This document shows positions 22,603 through 25,011 of a stretch of 25,011 bases of DNA, piece by piece (position 1 is the first letter of the stretch; the number at the start of each line of letters is the position of its first letter). Source of the stretch: CAYTAP01 sp964435775 (GTDB lineage Bacteria > Planctomycetota > Phycisphaerae > Tepidisphaerales > Tepidisphaeraceae); contig CAYTAP010000051.1 of the NCBI GenBank assembly GCA_964435775.1, positions 1 through 25,011 on the forward strand. The letters are read 5' to 3'. A program made the position numbers and the translations under genes. The notes beneath the pieces are model-generated. The model was not told where the DNA came from. It did no database searches and worked only from the letters and a program-made list of their open reading frames with translations.

Positions 22603-23271
22603 ATGACCCCCGCGCGATTGCCCCACCTCCTCGGCCAGGTTCCCCTCATCGCCATCATCCGTCAGCGCGCCGCCGCGCCGCTCGAATCCATCGTCCATGC
22701 CCTGCGCAACGGCGGTTTGACGGCCATCGAGATCACACTCCCCACGCCTGGTTCCTTAGAAGCAGTGGCCGCGTGCAAGAAGGATGGGCATGGCGGCGCG
22801 ATCGGTGTGGGGACCATCTGCAGCGCCGACGATGCCCGCCGCGCCATCGACGCCGGCGCGGCGTTTCTTGTCACGCCCACGCTTGACCTGGCAACGATTG
22901 ATGTCGCGGTGAAAGCAAAAGTCCCCATTTTCCCCGGCGCGTTCACGCCGACGGAAATTCTGACCGCGTGGAAAGCCGGCGCGTCGGCCGTCAAGGTCTT
23001 CCCCGCCGCCCCGCTCGGCCCGGGCTTCATCCGCGATCTTCGCGGCCCGCTCCCGGACATCCCCCTCGTCCCCACCGGCGGAATCGACCTGGACAACCTC
23101 GCCGACTGGTTCGACGCCGGCGCCGTCGCCGTTGGCATCGGGTCATCCCTCCTCCGTCGAGATTTGATCGAATCCGGCGATTGGACGGCCCTCACCGCCC
23201 TCGCCGCCCGATGGACCCAGCGCGTCCACCAATGCACCGCGGAACATCGCAAGGAGCCGCGCACGAAGTAA
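22603..23271 (+). CDS. KDPG/KHG-type 2-keto-3-deoxy sugar-acid aldolase
   Basis: This class I aldolase splits 2-keto-3-deoxy-6-phosphogluconate or a related keto-deoxy acid into pyruvate and an aldehyde. The 222-residue protein has GLTAIEITLPTPG (38-50) with the conserved Glu43, GVGTICSADDARRAIDAGA, FLVTPTLD, the IPF-equivalent FPGAFTPTEI and AVKVFPAAPLG with the Schiff-base Lys131; PTGGIDLDNL and VGIGSSL follow. All catalytic positions are present. The last codons (KEPRTK) and the stop codon fall inside a dispersed repeat (23251-23285), so the original C-terminus has probably been replaced. The start is set by conserved sequence; no Shine-Dalgarno precedes it but a -10 box lies 7 nt upstream. 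It diverges from the SIS operon and probably belongs to the same pathway. Confidence 0.9.
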   Translation: MTPARLPHLLGQVPLIAIIRQRAAAPLESIVHALRNGGLTAIEITLPTPGSLEAVAACKKDGHGGAIGVGTICSADDARRAIDAGAAFLVTPTLDLATIDVAVKAKVPIFPGAFTPTEILTAWKAGASAVKVFPAAPLGPGFIRDLRGPLPDIPLVPTGGIDLDNLADWFDAGAVAVGIGSSLLRRDLIESGDWTALTALAARWTQRVHQCTAEHRKEPRTK

Positions 23272-23285
23272 GCGGTTTTCGCGCC
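23251..23285. repeat. dispersed repeat at the end of the aldolase gene
   Basis: AAGGAGCCGCGCACGAAGTA and the following AGCGGTTTTCGCGCC match the 17851-17904 element (its right half inverted, its left half direct). The stop codon of the aldolase gene (23269-23271) lies within it. Confidence 0.75.
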
Positions 23286-23312
23286 ATCAAGCGCGTCGCC
23301 AGCCCGCCATCC

Positions 23313-24173
23313 CTATTTGGACAACCCCGCCCACGGCGAAAAATTGGGCTCGCTGAACATGGCGCTGTGTTGCTTGCGGACCCAGAGCGTGTCGCCGTCC
23401 ACATACTCCACATGGCCATCGGTCCAGAGATAGTTGGCGCCGCCGCCCCACTTGGGCAGCAGGCTGGAATAGGCATATCCCCCTCCCCCGCCAAGCCCCT
23501 CGGGCGCGACGCGGGGAAATCCATGCCGCATGCTTTCAATGAACCACGGAAAGGCGCTGTCCGGACACAGCGCATTGCCATCAGGCTTGATGCAGATCGG
23601 ATTCTCCGCAACCAGCACCACCGGATGCCGCAATTGGGTGAGCTTATAAGCCAGCCCGCCCGTTCGCTGATTCCACACCACATACGGGCTGTGCGGATCG
23701 TCGAGCAGCATCTGATTGATTGAATACTGGGGCGCGGGGTATTGCTTGGTCCGACCGGGGGGATACTCTGGACAATTGAAAATCCTCTGGTTGACGATGC
23801 TTGGGAAATTGTTGTACGGCCCGGCGTTCGGCCAAACCGGCTCGGGCGCGCTCCAGTGCCGCCAGCCATCCTCCGTCGCCACCACATACTTGGTCAGCCG
23901 CTCCTCCCAGAAAAAGTGCGGCCACTGCGTTCTCGCCCGATCCGGCAGAAACCCGCGATTGTCGATCGTGTACATCTTCAGCGCCATGCCGATCTGCCGC
24001 ATGTTGCTGCCACACGCCACGATCTTTCCCGCCTCCCGCGCCTTGCGCAGCGAGGGCAGCAGAATGGCGATCAGAATGGTTATGATTCCAATGACCACCA
24101 GCAGTTCGACAAGCGTGAACGCACGCCGCGCGTGATCGTGTGCATCGTGTGTGGGCATATGGCATGCGGGCAT
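23313..24173 (-). CDS. prepilin-like (DUF1559-type) secreted protein
   Basis: The 286-residue protein begins with a short basic leader and a type-IV-pilin-like N-terminus: RRAFTLVELLVVIGIITILI (about 16-35), followed by LLPSLRKAREAGK. The rest has SNMRQIGMALKMYTIDNRGF, then a central region and a C-terminal LWTDGHVEYVDGDTLW, the DGH segment typical of the large planctomycete DUF1559/SBP_bac_10-like family. These are processed by prepilin peptidase and exported by a type II or pilus-like machine; their role is unknown. The start was set at 24173 (AGGGCGG-type ribosome site upstream); ATG 24158 and a longer frame to 24236 are alternatives. It starts 13 nt after the PEP-CTERM gene, so they are probably cotranscribed. 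Confidence 0.85.
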   Translation of the reverse strand: MPACHMPTHDAHDHARRAFTLVELLVVIGIITILIAILLPSLRKAREAGKIVACGSNMRQIGMALKMYTIDNRGFLPDRARTQWPHFFWEERLTKYVVATEDGWRHWSAPEPVWPNAGPYNNFPSIVNQRIFNCPEYPPGRTKQYPAPQYSINQMLLDDPHSPYVVWNQRTGGLAYKLTQLRHPVVLVAENPICIKPDGNALCPDSAFPWFIESMRHGFPRVAPEGLGGGGGYAYSSLLPKWGGGANYLWTDGHVEYVDGDTLWVRKQHSAMFSEPNFSPWAGLSK

Positions 24174-24186
24174 ATTCCGCCCGCCC

Positions 24187-25011
24187 TCAAGAACGCCCCC
24201 GTCGTCGCCGCAATAGTGACAACCCGCCAAGCCCAAGTACGGACATCACCGAACCCGGCTCGGGAACGTAGGTGGCTTGGAGTGTGGACACTCCGTTGTT
24301 ATTGACCACCGCGAAACTCCAATTCGCATCATCTCCGGCGGCCAGCGCCAAACCCGTTGGATCGAGCCCTCTGAAGCCATTGAGAGTGGCCGTTGAATTG
24401 GTCGTCACCAGGTCATAGGTCGTGTTGAACGCCGGCGTGAAGCCTTGCGCCAAGCCCATGTCCAAAGTCCCGGCCAGGAATGAAATTGATCGACTGTCGC
24501 CAGGGCTGGTTGAAGTCAGTTTCACCGGGCTGATGCCATCGGACCCAACGACGAAATGCAGCGTACCATTACCCCAAAGGATGAGTGGGGCATTCTGATT
24601 ATTGGCGACCAGGCCGCTCACTCCATTGGACAGGCCCTTGGAAATCGCGATGTCCGCTTGATGGCCGATCACGGTCAATATGCCCGTGCCCGTGTTGCCG
24701 GGATTGCCGACCCGGCTGCCGGCGTTAAAGGTCGCATTTCCCCCGCTGAAGGTTGCACTGCTGGTCCCAACGGCACCACTGTCATAAACCAGAACATTCA
24801 GTACTCCCGCCGTTAGAGTGCCGCCGGTCATGTTCAGATCGCCATCGCCATAGGTATTGGGACTCGTCAACTTCCCAACATTGATGCCACTGACGGCATG
24901 CACGCTGCCTGATCCGCTGAGGTTGTAATGACCAACAATCTCCAGCGCTCGGGCCATGGACGAACTGCCGCCACTGTGATTGACCGTCCCCCCGACCTTC
25001 CAGCCGCCAAT
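24187..25011 (-). CDS. PEP-CTERM protein, C-terminal part (runs off the window edge)
   Basis: The open frame reaches the window edge without a stop, so the N-terminus is outside. The visible 274 residues are Gly/Asn/Thr-rich beta-repeat sequence (INVGKLTSPNTYGDGDLNMT, then GGTLTAGVLNVLVYDSGAVG), like the passenger of an autotransporter or PEP-CTERM beta-helix protein. The end is a clear PEP-CTERM signal: YVPEPGSVMS, a hydrophobic LGLGGLSLL and a basic RRRRGRS tail, for exosortase-dependent surface release. It lies 13 nt before the prepilin-like gene on the same strand. The function is unknown. Confidence 0.88.
   Translation of the reverse strand: MGGWKVGGTVNHSGGSSSMARALEIVGHYNLSGSGSVHAVSGINVGKLTSPNTYGDGDLNMTGGTLTAGVLNVLVYDSGAVGTSSATFSGGNATFNAGSRVGNPGNTGTGILTVIGHQADIAISKGLSNGVSGLVANNQNAPLILWGNGTLHFVVGSDGISPVKLTSTSPGDSRSISFLAGTLDMGLAQGFTPAFNTTYDLVTTNSTATLNGFRGLDPTGLALAAGDDANWSFAVVNNNGVSTLQATYVPEPGSVMSVLGLGGLSLLRRRRGRS

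Overview
The window is GC-rich and reads like a chromosomal segment of a Planctomycetota bacterium, probably of the Phycisphaerae type. This is inferred from two PEP-CTERM proteins, a planctomycete-style prepilin-like protein (AFTLVELLVVIGI), a Tat-exported multicopper oxidase, and many short palindromic repeats scattered between genes. No rRNA, tRNA, CRISPR array, transposase or integrase gene was seen.

Layout. 1-304 is the start of guaB (minus strand). 449-1504 is a TIM-barrel glycoside-hydrolase-like protein (minus). 1870-5174 is a compact copper operon: a Met/His-rich lipoprotein, a TolC-family outer-membrane factor and a Tat-exported multicopper oxidase. A large fold-back repeat follows at 5191-5354. 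5376-17235 is a surface-polysaccharide region: a GT2 glycosyltransferase (minus), then on the plus strand an ABC-2 permease (Wzm-like), an unusually long Wzt-like ATPase, a GT-A-like protein with four tandem repeats, a small ORF that looks like the missing second half of that GT, a methyltransferase and a UDP-sugar dehydrogenase. A CxCxC hypothetical gene and a PEP-CTERM metalloprotease gene interrupt this region. 17315-17769 is a hicBA toxin-antitoxin pair. 17950-23271 is a carbohydrate-catabolism cluster: a minus-strand SIS-domain / FAD-oxidoreductase / ROK-kinase operon, a phosphotriesterase-family hydrolase, and a divergent KDPG-aldolase-like gene. 23313-25011 holds a prepilin-like protein and the end of a PEP-CTERM protein (both minus).

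How the genes fit together. The Wzm/Wzt pair, glycosyltransferases, methyltransferase and UDP-sugar dehydrogenase fit ABC-transporter-dependent export of a glycan containing uronic acid. The copper genes fit periplasmic Cu(I) capture and oxidation. The 18-23 kb genes fit uptake-independent processing of an unusual sugar or sugar acid that ends in aldol cleavage.

Most interesting signals. (1) A GT-A-like gene seems split in two, with a 29-bp direct duplication and a fold-back repeat exactly at the break; the upstream stop codon lies inside the repeat. (2) Three unrelated genes (guaB, hicB, the aldolase) have a -10 box 6-7 nt before ATG and no Shine-Dalgarno, suggesting leaderless mRNAs. (3) At least four families of palindromic repeats are present; one of them supplies the last codons and stop of the aldolase gene. 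(4) A ROK kinase has lost two of the three zinc-ligand cysteines. All function calls come from reading motifs by eye; no database search was run.
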